The notes: a model not told the origin generated them from the letters alone. 64,000 nt of DNA from Flagellimonas pacifica (GCF_900215465.1 NZ_OBEH01000001.1:1178001-1242000); one strand, 5' to 3'. Numbered from the stretch's first letter, positions 48,301 through 58,572 are shown. Program-made: numbers and translations.

Positions 48301-51300
48301 TAGTTTTTGAATTGACTGTGACCAATGCTGGACCAAGTACGGCGACCAATATAGTTCTTGAAGATATTGTCCCCTCGGGATACACCTTGGGAACTGTTAA
48401 TGATGGAGGGAGTGCTATTGCGGGAACGTTCATTACTTGGAATATTGTTAATTTACCAGTAGGGTCTACAACAGTTTCATACGAGGTTGCCGTCAATGCG
48501 CCCGTGGGTGCTGCGGATGAATATTTGAATACTACCGAGATTGCTTCCGTAGATCAATATGATCCGGATAGTTCGCCAGGCAATGACGATGGTGACCAAG
48601 ATGAAGACGATGAAGATTTCTTTGAAGTTGCCCCTCAGGTTGTTGATATTGAACTTGAAATTTTGGCAAGCAATACAACTCCAGATGTAGGTGATGTAAT
48701 AACTTTTACCATCAATTTAAGCAATTCTGGTCCTGAAGCAGCAACAGGAGTATCCATTGAGAACTTAGTGCCGGCAGGATTCGGAACCATAGTAGGAATA
48801 AACAATGGTGGAACCTTCAACTTTGGTTCTAGGATTATTACGTGGACCGGTCTAACGGTTCCCGTAGGGACAAACACAACAGTTTTGACATTCAATGCTA
48901 CGGTTTTGACGCCAACGGGTGCTTTGGGAGAGTTTGACCATGTTGCGGAGGTAACTTTTAGTAATCAATTTGATTCTGATAGCACACCTAATAATGATGA
49001 CGGTGATCAGAGTGAAGATGATGAGGATGCCATTACGGTGGCACCGGAACAAGCAGATCTGTCTTTGGTAAAAACCGTGGTCGATAATGATATTGCCCCG
49101 AGTGTTGGAGATGAAATAAGTTTCGAAATAACCATCTCGAACGCTGGACCCAATGACGCCACCAATGTTGTAGTAACAGATTTACTGCCAACAGGATTTG
49201 ACTATGTTTTGTATAGTGCAACTGCTGGAATCTACAATGATACAACTGGGGAATGGCAAGTGGGAACCGTTACAGGTGGAGGTTCAGAAACCTTGATTAT
49301 AGATGTGTTGGTAAACGCTTCAGGAAATTATGTGAACACAGCCCAAATTACTGCTTCGGATGCTTTCGATATTGATTCCACTCCAAGTAATGGAGTTTCA
49401 GCAGAGGATGATCAAGATGAAGTTACCATAACCCCATCTGCTTTGGTAGACCTTTCTTTGACTAAAAATGTGGATAATACGAATCCAATAGTGAATACAA
49501 ATGTGGTATTTACGTTAACGGTTTTTAATACAGGACCAAGTAACGCCACTGCAATTCAAGTTACAGATCAATTACCATCTGGATTTACCTATGTTTCTGA
49601 TGATGGAGGAGGAAATTATGATGATGCGACTGGAATTTGGAATGTGGGAGCAATGGCCAATGGTGGCAATGCAAGTTTGAATATTACTGCAACCGTAAAT
49701 CCAACTGGAAACTATACCAATATTGCTGAAATTACAGCTCAAGGTGAAACAGACAATGATTCCACGCCGAATAATGGAGTTGCAGGCGAAGATGACCAAG
49801 ACCAAGTTATCATCAATGCCGCACCTCTTGTTGATATTTCAGTCACAAAAGCAGCGGATGACCTTACTCCTAATGTGGGTGACCCAATTGTATTTACAAT
49901 TACTGTACAAAACGATGGACCCAATGATGCCACCAATGTTGTGGTCACAGATTTCTTGGCATCAGGATATGCTTTTGTAAGCGCTGTGCCATCCAATGGG
50001 GTATATGAGCCTTTAAATGGGTCTTGGACTATTGGAAACTTGGCTAATACCGCTTCCGAAACCCTTGTAATAACTGCAAATCTGTTGGCTGTTGGAGATT
50101 ACACCAATATCGCAGAACTAACAGGATTAACCGAAACCGATGTGGATTCAACTCCCGCAAATAATGATGATACAGAAGATGATCAGCAAACCGTTGAACC
50201 CGTTCCTGTTTTGGTTTCTGATTTGTTATTGCGTAAATCTGTAAATATTTTGAGTCCGTTGGTGGGTGAAGATGTGATTTTCAACATCAGTATTACAAAT
50301 AATGGGCCAAGTGATGTTACAGGAGTAGAGGTACAAGATTTGTTGCCTACCGGGTATACTTATATTTCCAACAATAGAACTGCTGGAGTTTATGACCCAA
50401 ATACGGGCATATGGGAATTGAACGGGGTTATTCCAAATGGAACTACGGAGACCATGAATATTGTTGCTACTGTTAATCCATCAGGAGACTATTTCAATGT
50501 GACTGAGGTATTCTCGTCCAGTAACTTAGACCCGAATTCCACGCCAAACAACAACAATATCTTTGAAAATGATCAGGATAGTGCAGGCACAACACCAATT
50601 CCCGCTGCAGATTTAGCCTTGGACAAAACGGTAGACAATGCGTCCCCGGATGTTGGTTCCAATGTGACTTTCACTGTAACGGTTACCAATGATGGTCCAA
50701 GTGATGCAACAAGTGTTGTAGTTTCTGATGATCTTCCATCTGGATATACTTATGTCTCTGACGATTCTGGTGGGGCTTACAGTAGTGCCAGCGGATTGTG
50801 GAATGTTGGAATAATACCTGAAGGAAATAGTGCAGTCTTAAATATAGTTGCCCAAGTAAATGCTTTGGGGAACTACAACAATAGCGCTGAGGTAATTGCT
50901 TCCCTCCAACAAGATCCTGATTCCACTCCTGGGAACGATGTTCTTTCGGAAGATGATCAAGATGAACAATCCATCACCCCAAGAACGGTTACCGATATTT
51001 CAATTTCAAAAACAGCGGATAATCTAAGCCCATTGGTAGGAGAACAAATCGTATTTACGATCACCGCAAATAATGCTGGTCCCAATGATGCTTCGGGATT
51101 AGTGATTGAAGATGTGTTGGCAACAGGATATAGCTTTGTTTCAGCTACTACATCTTCTGGGGTCTATGATGAAATTTCAGGAGCTTGGGCACTACCCAAT
51201 ATTACAAATGGTACTGCAGAAACACTTCAAATAACAGCTACGGTATTAGCCAGTGGAGAATATAGAAATATCGCCGAGTTGATAGCGATGGACACTTTTG

Positions 51301-52442
51301 ATCCTGATTCAACACCTAATAACAATTTGAATGCAGAAGATGATCAAGATACTGTACTTCCCGCTCCTAACGGATTGTCTGACCTTGAACTGACAAAAAC
51401 GGTGGACAATGCCACACCCAATGTTGGTGATGTGGTGGAGTTTACTGTCATTATTACCAATAATGGATCAAGTGATGCCACAGGGGTGGTAATAACCGAT
51501 CAATTGCCATCTGGTTATACCTATCAGTCGCATATTGCAACCGCTGGCACGTATAACGAAGGCACAGGAATTTGGAACATTAATGGTACTATTTTTAATC
51601 AGAATACCGAAACCTTGGTCATATTGGCAACAGTAAACACCCCTACTGGAACTGCGGATGAGTATTTGAACGTAGCCGCCATTACGGCTGCAGATTTGGC
51701 TGACCCAGACAGTAATCCAAACCAGGGAATTGATGTGGATGACTTGGCAGATGGAATTAGCGATGATGATGAGGCCATAGCGATGGTTACTCCGCAAACT
51801 ACTGATGTTGCAATAACCAAAACGGTGGACAATGCTTCGCCAAATATTGGAGGAGAAGTAGTCTTCACGATTACAGTGACAAATCAAGGTAGTGTAGCCG
51901 CAACCAATATTGGTATAGAGGAACAATTACCCTCAGGATATAGATTGATTACTTCCCAAGCATCGGAGGGTGCCTATGATGAAGTTTCAGGTTTCTGGGA
52001 GATAAATTCAATTGATGCCTTGGGAACTGCCAATTTACAGCTTACAGTTGAAGTGTTGGATGTCAATAACTATCTGAACATTGCAAGCCTGGCCTATGTA
52101 GATCAATTGGATGTCAATGATGTCAATAATTCTGATCAAGCGGAGGTAGAACCTTCATGTTTGACCATATTTAACGAGTTCTCTCCAAACGGTGATGGCG
52201 TTAACGAATTCTTTAAGATTGACTGTATCTCAAGATACCCGAACAATGTACTCCAAGTATATAATCGCTGGGGGAACATTGTGTATGAACAACGCTCCTA
52301 TAACAATGATTGGGATGGCACTTCAAATGGTCGTGCTACCGTTCAGAAAGGAGATTTGCTGCCAGTGGGAACATATTATTATGTCCTGGACTTAGGAGAT
52401 GGCTCTGAGCCAAGAACAGATTGGTTATATATAAATCGATAA
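42321..52442 (+). CDS. Giant repeat adhesin with DUF11 array and T9SS type B C-terminus
   Basis: This is a 3373-residue surface protein. The chosen ATG gives [20 protein letters not shown] and a signal ending VSYAQN. Residues about 35-1430 hold some 15 PKD/Ig-like domains, most opening with an A-x-AG-x-DQ-x-x-C motif ([10 protein letters not shown] and relatives). Residues about 1440-3270 hold 14 DUF11 repeats of about 130 residues, each starting DLSL-K-VDN--P-VGD-V-FT-TV-N-GP--AT and ending in an acidic, calcium-binding-like [17 protein letters not shown] segment. The last 95 residues are the gliding-motility-type C-terminal domain ([26 protein letters not shown]), a T9SS type B signal. PorP/SprF follows in the same operon, matching its expected role in secreting or anchoring such proteins. 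Adhesion is the likely function. Confidence 0.93.
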   Translation: MNTSVTHQKKGTFFLFFLFLLASFQVSYAQNCSVNAGVSETICENDGTFTLSGSSAGLVQSAPTWSQVGGPSVIINDPSNLNTGVTGLVGGNTYTFRLSATCTDGTSQFQDVDIMVQPITIANAGNNIASCPDNLGTLTTNANTPLNGGETGQWSIIGSNNAGITINSPTSPTTSLTLAETSAGVTTLQWTITGPDFAPGQFCESSSTITVTNYGGVSVVNAGSDQNLDNCYTVTQSTSMAASFGGNNINGQVGAWSFVSGPNTPIIANVNNNNTGISNLIEGSYVFRWSVNGPCVTGEDTVTINIAAATQDISSASIQNNNIRFCDAGITTVTLEGSQPQFTGETVTWTQTSGPGGASILTPNSPTTQITGLDGSSTYQFTYTIENGTTLCSDSATATIRYSTSPVSITANGGSDIVAACGITSVNIPFTTTGNGTNTYSIINGPSGSALVNPGTFTNTGGTPLNIDFDVEGTYTVLFRRALSGTIQTGCDVATDAINVTVALTPTAANAGTNQNLACNVSSTDITGNTITVGSSLWSQISGPNTAIIATPYARTTNVSGLMPGTYVFQYGISGGSACAPAMEDTVEIVVSSDAPVATDAGLDQTICFGAPTQLDANVPPSTNLVGTWTVDSAPVGAAIVFEDENDPKTLVSGLDDANETYIFRWTINNPGDPTCPNPGADTVTINTNATQGPTLADAGSDQCLGAGTSSVTLAGNQPAVDEIGTWTAVPATGIAFDDANQFDTDATITIEQSYVLTWTIAKIAPGCQSISDEVEVTVGANAIANAGPDQTACQSVFTMDASGSVGSSGVWTQISGPGGYTFDDETSPTAQITFGFSGQYVFEWTSNNGSCSSDTDQVTLNVGIPPTTATITTPSETICSSTSIILDGNPFDSNIETGYWTLLSGAPNTPTFSNVNDPNASVTGMVSGTYTFRWTIAGDSNCPTSFADKTVDVFVPADAGPDLELCQVQNFLLEATFGSTGTWTQVFGPGVGGAPGTPATISQNPSDSNVAEVSNIILGAAYIFEFTTNYPGSTGCGNTSDQVRVESSGLPTVLPNAGPDQLLCLGDLVVANQTTLAGNTPPDDVDEAIWRFTEQPAGSTAVITNDMDPTSTITGLTVPGTYILEWNFESGHCLNTSDVVRIEVYGTPSTADAGTDQLNACQLDAQLNAVSPTSGTGTWTFTVDPSGGAAVIDNPNSPTSTISNITATGTYTLTWTVAHNGIAFVDSPSACDPSSDTVDITFPANAPSTADAGPDQEFCGATQTNMAAVAIAVGTGTWTQTSGPGVGGTPGTPANIVAPNSETTLIDTLEPGTYEFTWTVVNGGCTFADTMELVNYADPGSADAGPNQNLNQFSSVTLAAVPATAGVGIWTQVSGPTTVGFVNENDPATDVFGATTGTYVFEWRISNGICTDVFDTVEIALVGIDLELTKSVLPTSTNPGDTVTFTIDVFNNDTSTTSDATGVSVRDVIPSGYVLVPGTVSNGGVYNVGDLSITWSNLSITNGNTLSLMFDATVNASGDYVNTAEITANDIFDIDSTVNNGLAGEDDQDTAEVTVTAADLSLSKDVSSGSSLTPNIGDTVVFELTVTNAGPDTATNITVEDIIPSGLTVGTINNGGSNSGGTVSWNIASLAVGTTTVSYEVTVNAPTGTPNEYVNTAEITASDQYDPNSSPNNDDGDQSENDEDSVSLTVSEEADLSIAKSVIVGSTTPNVGDAITFELVLSNAGPNDATGVSVEDILPVGFTLTAVNGGGAAGGNTASWSGLFIPSGGNTALTYQATVNVPTGALGEYTNSAQITASNQSDPDSDPTVGSGADDLGDAIADDDETNLTITPQTANLSLDKSVDNTTPDVGDTVTFTVQVDNSGPDSASNMTIEDVVPVGYSIVGGSVSNGGIFNLGGSEVIWNLATVPLAGATLTYQATVNAPTGALDEYENTAQITAVDQFDPNSSPNNDDGDQSEDDEDAQIVIPTASDLSLVKDISAGSSATPNVGDTVVFELTVTNAGPSTATNIVLEDIVPSGYTLGTVNDGGSAIAGTFITWNIVNLPVGSTTVSYEVAVNAPVGAADEYLNTTEIASVDQYDPDSSPGNDDGDQDEDDEDFFEVAPQVVDIELEILASNTTPDVGDVITFTINLSNSGPEAATGVSIENLVPAGFGTIVGINNGGTFNFGSRIITWTGLTVPVGTNTTVLTFNATVLTPTGALGEFDHVAEVTFSNQFDSDSTPNNDDGDQSEDDEDAITVAPEQADLSLVKTVVDNDIAPSVGDEISFEITISNAGPNDATNVVVTDLLPTGFDYVLYSATAGIYNDTTGEWQVGTVTGGGSETLIIDVLVNASGNYVNTAQITASDAFDIDSTPSNGVSAEDDQDEVTITPSALVDLSLTKNVDNTNPIVNTNVVFTLTVFNTGPSNATAIQVTDQLPSGFTYVSDDGGGNYDDATGIWNVGAMANGGNASLNITATVNPTGNYTNIAEITAQGETDNDSTPNNGVAGEDDQDQVIINAAPLVDISVTKAADDLTPNVGDPIVFTITVQNDGPNDATNVVVTDFLASGYAFVSAVPSNGVYEPLNGSWTIGNLANTASETLVITANLLAVGDYTNIAELTGLTETDVDSTPANNDDTEDDQQTVEPVPVLVSDLLLRKSVNILSPLVGEDVIFNISITNNGPSDVTGVEVQDLLPTGYTYISNNRTAGVYDPNTGIWELNGVIPNGTTETMNIVATVNPSGDYFNVTEVFSSSNLDPNSTPNNNNIFENDQDSAGTTPIPAADLALDKTVDNASPDVGSNVTFTVTVTNDGPSDATSVVVSDDLPSGYTYVSDDSGGAYSSASGLWNVGIIPEGNSAVLNIVAQVNALGNYNNSAEVIASLQQDPDSTPGNDVLSEDDQDEQSITPRTVTDISISKTADNLSPLVGEQIVFTITANNAGPNDASGLVIEDVLATGYSFVSATTSSGVYDEISGAWALPNITNGTAETLQITATVLASGEYRNIAELIAMDTFDPDSTPNNNLNAEDDQDTVLPAPNGLSDLELTKTVDNATPNVGDVVEFTVIITNNGSSDATGVVITDQLPSGYTYQSHIATAGTYNEGTGIWNINGTIFNQNTETLVILATVNTPTGTADEYLNVAAITAADLADPDSNPNQGIDVDDLADGISDDDEAIAMVTPQTTDVAITKTVDNASPNIGGEVVFTITVTNQGSVAATNIGIEEQLPSGYRLITSQASEGAYDEVSGFWEINSIDALGTANLQLTVEVLDVNNYLNIASLAYVDQLDVNDVNNSDQAEVEPSCLTIFNEFSPNGDGVNEFFKIDCISRYPNNVLQVYNRWGNIVYEQRSYNNDWDGTSNGRATVQKGDLLPVGTYYYVLDLGDGSEPRTDWLYINR

Positions 52443-52479
52443 CACAATGGGTAGCGCAACGGTCAAAAAAACAACACAA

Positions 52480-53400
52480 ATGAAGAAGCAACTACAATAT
52501 ATCTGTTCCCTGGCTCTACTATTGATGTCCTACGTGGTATCTGCACAACAAGACCCGCAGTTTACGCAGTATATGTACAATACTTTGAGTGTAAATCCGG
52601 CATATGCTGGTTCTAGGGGGCATTTAACCGCGTTGTTGATGCACCGTTCCCAATGGGTAGGGGTCAATGGAGCACCTAACACCCAGGTTTTGGCCGTAGA
52701 TGGTCCAATGGGGAACAATGTAGGTCTGGGACTTGTGCTTTCCCACGATGCTTTGGGACCATCTTCGGAAGTTTTTGTGGATGCCAATTTTTCATATACC
52801 GTAAAATTGGATGAAAACGATAAAAAACTCTCTTTTGGATTAAAAGGAGGGGGAAGACTCTTTAATGTGGATTTCACCAAAGGTTTGGTGGAGAATCCAG
52901 ATGTCGCCTTTCAAAATAATATTGAAAACAAATTTTTTCCGACCATAGGAGCCGGAGTATATTACCATACAGCCAAAAGTTATTTAGGTTTGGCAGTACC
53001 CAATTTCTTTTCACAGGACCATTATGAAGGACAAGAACAAGAAATAGCCACGGAACGTTTGCATTACTTTTTGATGGGTGGAAAGATCATTGATCTGACC
53101 CCGGATATCAAATTTAAGCCTGCCTTCTTTGTAAAATGGGTTCCTGGAGCTCCGGTTATTGCTGATATTTCGGCAAATGCCATGCTAATGGAAACCTTTA
53201 CTGCAGGCCTGGCTTATCGGTGGGACGATTCCTTTTCCGCGCTTTTAGGGCTTCAAATTTCCCCAGACCTAAGTGTTGGCTATGCCTATGATCTAACAAC
53301 ATCAGATTTAAGAAGTTATACCAGTGGTACACATGAGGTGTTTTTGAGGTATGAATTCAAGACCGTGGAAAAACGACTTAAATCTCCAAGATTTTACTAA
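52480..53400 (+). CDS. PorP/SprF family type IX secretion membrane protein
   Basis: This is a 306-residue outer-membrane beta barrel. The start MKKQLQYICSLALL gives a clean signal ending VSAQQ; an earlier in-frame ATG adds 11 residues. The family opening QDPQFTQYMYNTLSVNPAYAGSRGHLTALLMHRSQWVG is unmistakable, with VGLGLVLSHDALGP and FEVFLRYEF near the end. In Flavobacterium, SprF is needed for surface delivery of the adhesin SprB, and type B-tailed proteins are typically encoded next to a SprF paralogue, as here. It lies 37 bases after the giant adhesin and two bases before the OmpA gene, forming a three-gene unit. Confidence 0.95.
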   Translation: MKKQLQYICSLALLLMSYVVSAQQDPQFTQYMYNTLSVNPAYAGSRGHLTALLMHRSQWVGVNGAPNTQVLAVDGPMGNNVGLGLVLSHDALGPSSEVFVDANFSYTVKLDENDKKLSFGLKGGGRLFNVDFTKGLVENPDVAFQNNIENKFFPTIGAGVYYHTAKSYLGLAVPNFFSQDHYEGQEQEIATERLHYFLMGGKIIDLTPDIKFKPAFFVKWVPGAPVIADISANAMLMETFTAGLAYRWDDSFSALLGLQISPDLSVGYAYDLTTSDLRSYTSGTHEVFLRYEFKTVEKRLKSPRFY

Positions 53401-53401
53401 G

Positions 53402-55351
53402 ATGAAAGCAATAAAAACCAACATAACCGCACTTCTTTTTTTGATGGTCTTTGCTGTACAGGGCCAATTAAAGTATAACGATGCCGACATCAATTTTGAC
53501 AACCTCTTGTATGTAAGAGCGGCCAAACAATATGAAAGTCTTGTGCAAAAAGGAGACGATTCCCAACATGTATTACAGCGTTTGGGGGATGCTTATTTTT
53601 TCAATACAGATATGGAAAATGCGGCTAAATGGTACGGGATGTTATTTTCAAAATATGAAAATGTGTTGGAGCCAGAGTATGCCTTTAGGTATGTGCATGC
53701 TTTAAAAGGTGTAGGCAATTACAAACTGGCCAAGGGCATTATGAAAATTTACACTCAAAAGCTGGATGTATCAAAATTTGAAGTTGAGCAACTGAAGAAC
53801 AATGATGAAGCTTTGGATGAGTTGCTGAACAGACAACCTCAATTTTATATTGCCAATTTGGCCATCAACACCCCTGTGGCAGACTTTGGAACAGCTTATT
53901 ATAAGGACAAAATTGTATTTTCATCAAGCAGGGATTCTTTACTATATGAAACTCGGGTTTATGAATGGAACCAACAGCCATATTTAGATTTTTTTATGGC
54001 TGACACCAATGATTTGGGCTCCGATTTGGCCAAGGTAGAGCCGTTTTCTCCAATTTTGAATACAAGATATCATGAAGCTGTTGCCAGTTTCATCCCAGAG
54101 GGGAATGTGATTTACTTCACCAGAAATAACTATTCCAACCAAACGTTGGGTCGAGATGGTGAGGGCACTAATCATTTAAAAATGTATACGTCCCAGCTTC
54201 AAGGAGGGGAATGGACAGGTGCCACGGAGGTTTCTTTTAATAATGAAGAATATTCCGTAGGACAGCCTGCATTAAGCCCTGATGGTAAAAAATTATACTT
54301 TGTATCGGACATGCCAGGTAGCATTGGTGGTACTGATATATTTGTCGTAGACATCCGTAGAGATGGGAGTTTTTCTCAACCCAGAAACTTAGGGCCAACA
54401 ATCAATACCAGTGGCAGGGAAATGTTCCCCTATATCACTGAGGAGAAATTGTACTTTGCTTCAGATGGGCATTTAGGCCTTGGAGGTTTAGATGTTTTTG
54501 AAAGTGAATTGGGCAGAAATGGCTTTAGAGCACCCAACAATTTGGGCAAGCCTTTGAACAGTAATCGAGATGATTTTGCTTATATCGTGAACGAGTCTAC
54601 CCAACGAGGTTATTTTTCTTCCAATAGAGAAGGGGGGAAAGGAGATGATGACATTTATTCCTTTCAACGTATGGAAGAAACCTGCGAACAGACTGTAAAA
54701 GGGAGCGTAATCCGAAAGGCCAATGCGCAACCTATGGTTAATGTAGTGGTAGAATTGGTATCTGCTGGTGGTGCATCATTGGAAAGAACGGCCACTGACC
54801 CTTATGGCGCATTTAGTTTTACCACAGTTTTGGACTGTGAAGAAAAGTATAGCGTTCAAATAAGCAAAGATGGTTTTATATCCACCGAAAAATCTTTCAG
54901 TACAACCACCGAAAAAGATTTTGTGAACAATGTGCCCATGGAAATCACCAAGAAACTCAATAAATTGATTGTTCGCGAAAATGGGGTGCTAAAAATTAAG
55001 ATTGATAATATTTACTTTGACTTGAACAAAGCTGATATTAGGGCAGATGCCGCCCAAGAGCTCAACAAGATTGTGGAGGTAATGAAAGAATATCCTAAAA
55101 TGGTCATTAAAATTGAGGCACATACAGATTCAAGAGGAAGTGATAGATACAATGAGACCTTATCTGATAAAAGAGCAAAATCTACTGGAAGCTACATTAT
55201 TTCGCAAGGAATCCAGGCCCATCGTATAGAAAGTGCCATTGGATATGGAGAAAAAACACTGTTGAATCATTGTAAAAATGGAATTAAGTGTACCACTGAG
55301 GAGCATGATGTTAACCGTAGATCAGAATTCATCATTGTAAAATTAGAATAA
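53402..55351 (+). CDS. PD40/OmpA-domain outer-membrane protein
   Basis: This is a 649-residue protein, start at MKAIKTNITALLFL (signal ending VQGQ). Residues about 20-125 are TPR-like helices (AKQYESLVQKGDDSQHVLQRLGDAYF). Residues about 180-415 are PD40 beta-propeller repeats (QPALSPDGKKLYFVSDMPGSIGGTDIFV; MFPYITEEKLYFASDGHLGLGGLDVFE). Then come a carboxypeptidase-regulatory-like domain (about 430-515) and a C-terminal OmpA peptidoglycan-binding domain (about 535-649: IYFDLNKADIRADAAQELNKI, IEAHTDSRGSDRYNETLSDKRAKS). It is the third member of the adhesin-SprF-OmpA trio, likely anchoring the assembly to the cell wall. Confidence 0.94.
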   Translation: MKAIKTNITALLFLMVFAVQGQLKYNDADINFDNLLYVRAAKQYESLVQKGDDSQHVLQRLGDAYFFNTDMENAAKWYGMLFSKYENVLEPEYAFRYVHALKGVGNYKLAKGIMKIYTQKLDVSKFEVEQLKNNDEALDELLNRQPQFYIANLAINTPVADFGTAYYKDKIVFSSSRDSLLYETRVYEWNQQPYLDFFMADTNDLGSDLAKVEPFSPILNTRYHEAVASFIPEGNVIYFTRNNYSNQTLGRDGEGTNHLKMYTSQLQGGEWTGATEVSFNNEEYSVGQPALSPDGKKLYFVSDMPGSIGGTDIFVVDIRRDGSFSQPRNLGPTINTSGREMFPYITEEKLYFASDGHLGLGGLDVFESELGRNGFRAPNNLGKPLNSNRDDFAYIVNESTQRGYFSSNREGGKGDDDIYSFQRMEETCEQTVKGSVIRKANAQPMVNVVVELVSAGGASLERTATDPYGAFSFTTVLDCEEKYSVQISKDGFISTEKSFSTTTEKDFVNNVPMEITKKLNKLIVRENGVLKIKIDNIYFDLNKADIRADAAQELNKIVEVMKEYPKMVIKIEAHTDSRGSDRYNETLSDKRAKSTGSYIISQGIQAHRIESAIGYGEKTLLNHCKNGIKCTTEEHDVNRRSEFIIVKLE

Positions 55352-55372
55352 GACATGACCAAACCAAATACC

Positions 55373-55404
55373 AAAAACCTTCAGCGAAAGTTGGAGGTTT
55401 TTTC
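55373..55404 (+). terminator. Terminator of the adhesin/SprF/OmpA operon
   Basis: The stem AACCTTCAGC / GTTGGAGGTT (two G-T pairs) with a GAAA tetraloop is followed by T6. It ends 18 bases before the ECF promoter of the next unit, cleanly separating the two. Confidence 0.82.
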
Positions 55405-55421
55405 ATTAAAAAACATTTTGG

Positions 55422-55450
55422 TGCAACCTTTCAATTTTTGATTTGTCTTT
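55422..55450 (+). promoter_or_regulatory. Candidate ECF-sigma promoter (autoregulatory site)
   Basis: TGCAACC, 14 bases, then TTGTCTTT. The same two boxes with the same 14-base spacing recur at 57687. The AAC in the upstream box and GTC in the downstream box are the usual core of ECF promoters. It lies 34 bases before the start codon of the ECF sigma gene itself. Confidence 0.72.
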
Positions 55451-55484
55451 GGAATAGATGAATAAGGATTATTTTTAGCTGTCA

Positions 55485-56045
55485 TTGAATAACCGTCCAG
55501 GATTTTTGGAAGCAAACGTACGTTATACACACCAAGTATTGGTGGAACAGAGTAAAGAAGGAAACAGGAACGCCCAGTACCAGTTGTACGGGCTATATGT
55601 GGATGCCATGTTCAACGTTGCCATGCGATTACTGACCGTGCGTGAAGATGCCGAAGATATTTTACAAGAGAGCTTTGTAGAGGCTTTTAAAAAGTTGGAC
55701 ACTTTTAGGTTTGAAAGCACTTTTGGAGCTTGGTTAAAACGAATTGTGATCAATAGGAGTATCAATCATTTAAAAGCAAAGCGACTCTTGTTGTCCTCTT
55801 TGGAAAATGAAGCTGAGCCTGTTGAAGATGATAATGCTGAGATTATTCCTGAAATGGAAATTGAAAAGGTGAAAATAGGCATGGGACAACTACCGGAGGG
55901 GTACAAGCAAATAATCACCTTGTATTTGATAGAAGGGTATGATCATGTGGAAATAGGTGAAATATTGGATATATCGACCTCCACATCAAAATCACAATAT
56001 CATCGAGCTAAAAAGAAACTTATTCAAATTGTAAATGAACTATGA
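55485..56045 (+). CDS. ECF RNA polymerase sigma factor
   Basis: This is a 186-residue sigma factor. Region 2 (about 30-95) contains AMFNVAMRLLTVREDAEDILQESFVEAFKKLDTFRFESTFGAWLKRIVINRSIN. Region 4 (about 130-185) contains LPEGYKQIITLYLIEGYDHVEIGEILDISTSTSKSQYHRAKKKL. No ATG is available near the right place; a TTG at 55485 is the best start because a stop codon lies just upstream in frame. Its stop overlaps the next gene by four bases (ATGATGG region). The candidate ECF promoter upstream implies that it activates its own gene. Confidence 0.92.
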   Translation: MNNRPGFLEANVRYTHQVLVEQSKEGNRNAQYQLYGLYVDAMFNVAMRLLTVREDAEDILQESFVEAFKKLDTFRFESTFGAWLKRIVINRSINHLKAKRLLLSSLENEAEPVEDDNAEIIPEMEIEKVKIGMGQLPEGYKQIITLYLIEGYDHVEIGEILDISTSTSKSQYHRAKKKLIQIVNEL

Positions 56046-56590
56046 TGGACAATTTTGAAAAACACATAAAGGAGAACAAGCAGGCTTTTGATGTTCACAA
56101 GGTGGACAGGGATAAGCTGTGGGGAAATATAACTTCCCAGTTGGATGAGGAGGAAAAAGGAAAGGTAATTCCGCTATGGAGGTCAAACAAGTTACGTATA
56201 GCCGCATCAATCATCCTTTTGATTGGATTGTCTTTAACAGCTTTTTTAACTATAAACAATCCTTCTTCCAATACTATGGATGGGTATGCAACGGAAGAAT
56301 TGTTTGAAATAGACATGCACTATAAGAATTTGGTCTATCAACAAGTACAATTGGTAAAGAACCACCCTAGTTTGGCAGCCAAGGATAAAGAGGAATTTTT
56401 ATCCTTTATGGATGAATTGGATAAGGAGTATGAACAGCTAAAATTAGAAATGCAGAGCAATTTGGACAATGAGCTGGTTTTGGAGGCCATTGTAAACAAT
56501 TATAAAAAACGTATTGAACTGATAGAGAATTTACTTAAACAGATCAATGCTTCTAAAAATGAAATGGATTATGAAGGGTATATATTATAA
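56042..56590 (+). CDS. Single-pass membrane protein, putative anti-sigma factor
   Basis: This 182-residue protein has a cytoplasmic N-terminus of about 48 residues (FEKHIKENKQAFDVHKVDRDKLWGNI), one membrane helix (LRIAASIILLIGLSLTAFLTI, about 50-70) and a periplasmic helical, coiled-coil-like tail rich in Glu/Lys/Leu. The cytoplasmic part lacks the His-x3-Cys-x2-Cys zinc motif of common anti-sigma factors. Assignment rests on topology and on four-base overlap with the sigma gene. I do not recognise a named family. The next gene starts inside its 3' end. Confidence 0.72.
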   Translation: MMDNFEKHIKENKQAFDVHKVDRDKLWGNITSQLDEEEKGKVIPLWRSNKLRIAASIILLIGLSLTAFLTINNPSSNTMDGYATEELFEIDMHYKNLVYQQVQLVKNHPSLAAKDKEEFLSFMDELDKEYEQLKLEMQSNLDNELVLEAIVNNYKKRIELIENLLKQINASKNEMDYEGYIL

Positions 56591-57659
56591 AAATACAGTA
56601 CTTACCGTACTACTGGGTTTTCTTACCCTTACTGTATTTGCACAAAGCGAGCGTTCCAAAAAATGGGAAAAGAGCTATGACCTTTCTGCAACCGGAACAG
56701 TTCAGATTGAAAACAAGTATGGTAATGTGGTCATTAATGGTTGGGATAAAGAAGAACTTAAGGTGTCCATTGCCATAAAAGTGACCCATAGAAAGGATGA
56801 AAACGCTAAAAAACTTTTGGATAGGATCCAACCAGAAGTTACACTGGCGGGAGATTTTGTTAGAGTTACCTCGGAGATTGTGGATAGAAGTTCTAGCGTC
56901 TTCTCCAGATACTTTAATAAGGCCAATCCTTTTGACTTTGATAAATCTAATATTCAGATAGATTATGAGGTCTATTTACCTATAAATGCAGAGTTAGGTG
57001 TCATCAATAAGTTTGGGGACGTAATAATAAGCACTTGGAATGGAGATTTGGATGCTAACGTACAGCATGGAGATGTATGGGTCAATGAAGATATATCCAC
57101 TGCAAAGATTGATATGCGTTTTGGAAAATTAAATAGTCGTAGAATGGGCTATGGAAACATAAAAATGAGCAATGGGAGCATTGATATGGAAAATGCCCAA
57201 AAACTAAAGATCATAAGCAGTGGAAGTAATATTAAACTCAATGAAGTGTCTAATTTGGAATTGTATTCTAGCAAGGATGAAGTGAGTTTAGCAACCATAG
57301 GAAGCTTAAGGGGTGACTTTAAATTTTCGGATGTGGATATCGCCACCATAGAAAATGAAATGTTTTTGACACTAAGAATTGCTGAAGTTGAGATTCATGA
57401 AATTCTAAAATCGGATGCCGAGATAGATATTGTTCAAGAGTCTTCCGAAATAAACATTGACATTTCTGGGTTGGCATTTAAATTTAGGGCAACCTTGGAG
57501 CAAGGACTTTTAAGAGTTCCTAAATCTTTTGACAACATTGAGACCAATGTTACCAATGCCGGAAGAAAAATCAGGGATATCACAGCTAACTATGGGAATG
57601 GCGCACGCGGAGAATTCTCTATAAATGGAATAAAAGGAGTCATAGTACTAACAGATTAA
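56571..57659 (+). CDS. Exported DUF4097-like beta-repeat protein
   Basis: This is a 362-residue exported protein from the ATG at 56571 (MKGIYYKNTVLTVLLGFLTL, signal ending TVFAQ); an ATG at 56559 is also possible, and both overlap the preceding gene. The mature part is a succession of short beta strands: GTVQIENKYGNVVINGWDKEELKVSI, GVINKFGDVIISTWNGDLDANVQHGDVWV, KLKIISSGSNIKLNEV. This is the style of putative adhesin DUF4097/GIN beta-helix proteins. Function unknown; it could be a periplasmic input to the membrane anti-sigma candidate, by position only. Confidence 0.7.
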   Translation: MKGIYYKNTVLTVLLGFLTLTVFAQSERSKKWEKSYDLSATGTVQIENKYGNVVINGWDKEELKVSIAIKVTHRKDENAKKLLDRIQPEVTLAGDFVRVTSEIVDRSSSVFSRYFNKANPFDFDKSNIQIDYEVYLPINAELGVINKFGDVIISTWNGDLDANVQHGDVWVNEDISTAKIDMRFGKLNSRRMGYGNIKMSNGSIDMENAQKLKIISSGSNIKLNEVSNLELYSSKDEVSLATIGSLRGDFKFSDVDIATIENEMFLTLRIAEVEIHEILKSDAEIDIVQESSEINIDISGLAFKFRATLEQGLLRVPKSFDNIETNVTNAGRKIRDITANYGNGARGEFSINGIKGVIVLTD

Positions 57660-57686
57660 ATTTTTATAAAAAAAGGACAATGTTTG

Positions 57687-57715
57687 TGCAACCTTTTACA
57701 ATTACACTTGTCTTT
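57687..57715 (+). promoter_or_regulatory. Second candidate ECF-sigma promoter
   Basis: TGCAACC, 14 bases, TTGTCTTT, identical in both boxes and in spacing to the site at 55422. It lies 26 bases before the ATG of the outer-membrane protein gene and would drive the OMP, small ORF, TonB receptor and GIN lipoprotein genes. Confidence 0.72.
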
Positions 57716-57740
57716 AAATCAGCAACCTTATCAAAAAACG

Positions 57741-58403
57741 ATGAAAACAAACAAATTACTACTACCTGTTCTACTGTTATTTACAAGTATAGGACTGGCC
57801 CAAAATGAGGAAGAAGGTGACTTTATTGAATTTAATGACCGAAGAAATGTGGTCCACGGAGTGTATCTTGGATTGAGCACCTACTTTGGAGAAATTGACA
57901 GCAAAGACACCTATATAGGGAGTTTAAAAGTGGCTTATGTGGCCAATAGAAAATTTGAGGTTGGATTCGTTGGTACGTTTCTCTATTCTGAACAAGATAA
58001 TCCTCTTACCCCCAATGAGGATTTACTCGCGGTCTATGGAGGGCTGCATTTGGAGCCTATTCTTTTTAGTAAGTCTGCCGTAAATCTTTCTTTCCCGGTA
58101 CTTATAGGAGCGGGAGCGGTTGGATACTTAGGAAACAATTTTGATGATAGAATTAATGAAGACATTGATGAAGATGATGTAGATGCCATTTTTGTTTTGG
58201 AACCCGGGATGAGCGTTCTTTTCAATATTTCCAGATATCTGCAATTAGAAGCTGGAATAAAGTATCGTTTTTCAAGTAAATTGGATTTAGAGTTTAATCC
58301 TTTGTCAAGAATCAATGGTTTTTCAGGCGGTGTTGGAATTAAAGTCGGGGTCTTCAATATGGGGAGAAACAGATATAAAAAACATTTGAGAAATGGACAA
58401 TAA
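57741..58403 (+). CDS. Outer-membrane beta-barrel protein
   Basis: This is a 220-residue protein from MKTNKLLLPVLLLFTSIGLA (signal ending LAQN); an upstream in-frame extension would remove the signal and overlap the ECF promoter. The mature part has alternating hydrophobic strands with aromatic ends typical of a small barrel: RNVVHGVYLGLSTYFGEID, RKFEVGFVGTFLYSEQ, AVNLSFPVLIGAGAVGYLG, YLQLEAGIKYRFSS, GFSGGVGIKVGVF. An acidic loop (DDRINEDIDEDDVD) is notable. The C-terminus is basic. No named family recognised. Probably induced by the ECF sigma factor. Confidence 0.78.
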   Translation: MKTNKLLLPVLLLFTSIGLAQNEEEGDFIEFNDRRNVVHGVYLGLSTYFGEIDSKDTYIGSLKVAYVANRKFEVGFVGTFLYSEQDNPLTPNEDLLAVYGGLHLEPILFSKSAVNLSFPVLIGAGAVGYLGNNFDDRINEDIDEDDVDAIFVLEPGMSVLFNISRYLQLEAGIKYRFSSKLDLEFNPLSRINGFSGGVGIKVGVFNMGRNRYKKHLRNGQ

Positions 58404-58572
58404 CAAATCAAAAAACGAACAATCACTCAACCAAGGTCTAATGGCCAAACATGTATTTTCAAAAAATGGAGCTGTCTTTGTTAGAAGTTCGCAGAACTTA
58501 AAAGCAGATGAATGGTCAGCTATAAATTTTTATTGGATGCCCATTCTTAAGCTAGAAAAAGAACTTCGCTAA
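58393..58572 (+). CDS. Small ORF (59 residues) between OMP and TonB receptor
   Basis: An ATG at 58393 overlaps the last 11 bases of the OMP gene in another frame and opens a 59-codon frame ending TAA at 58572, 16 bases before the TonB receptor ATG. The product (MDNNKSKNEQSLNQGLMAKH...LKLEKELR) is hydrophilic with one amphipathic stretch (WSAINFYWMPILKL), and has no signal peptide. The overlapping start and tight packing suit a real operon gene. No family recognised; it might equally be a chance frame. Confidence 0.42.
   Translation: MDNNKSKNEQSLNQGLMAKHVFSKNGAVFVRSSQNLKADEWSAINFYWMPILKLEKELR

Noticed and set aside
42321..52442. Regularly spaced DNA repeats that could suggest a CRISPR or satellite array, with many opposite-strand ORFs
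   Set aside because: The repeats are degenerate, about 390 bases apart and wholly within one open frame of DUF11 domains; the antisense frames are shadows of the repeats.
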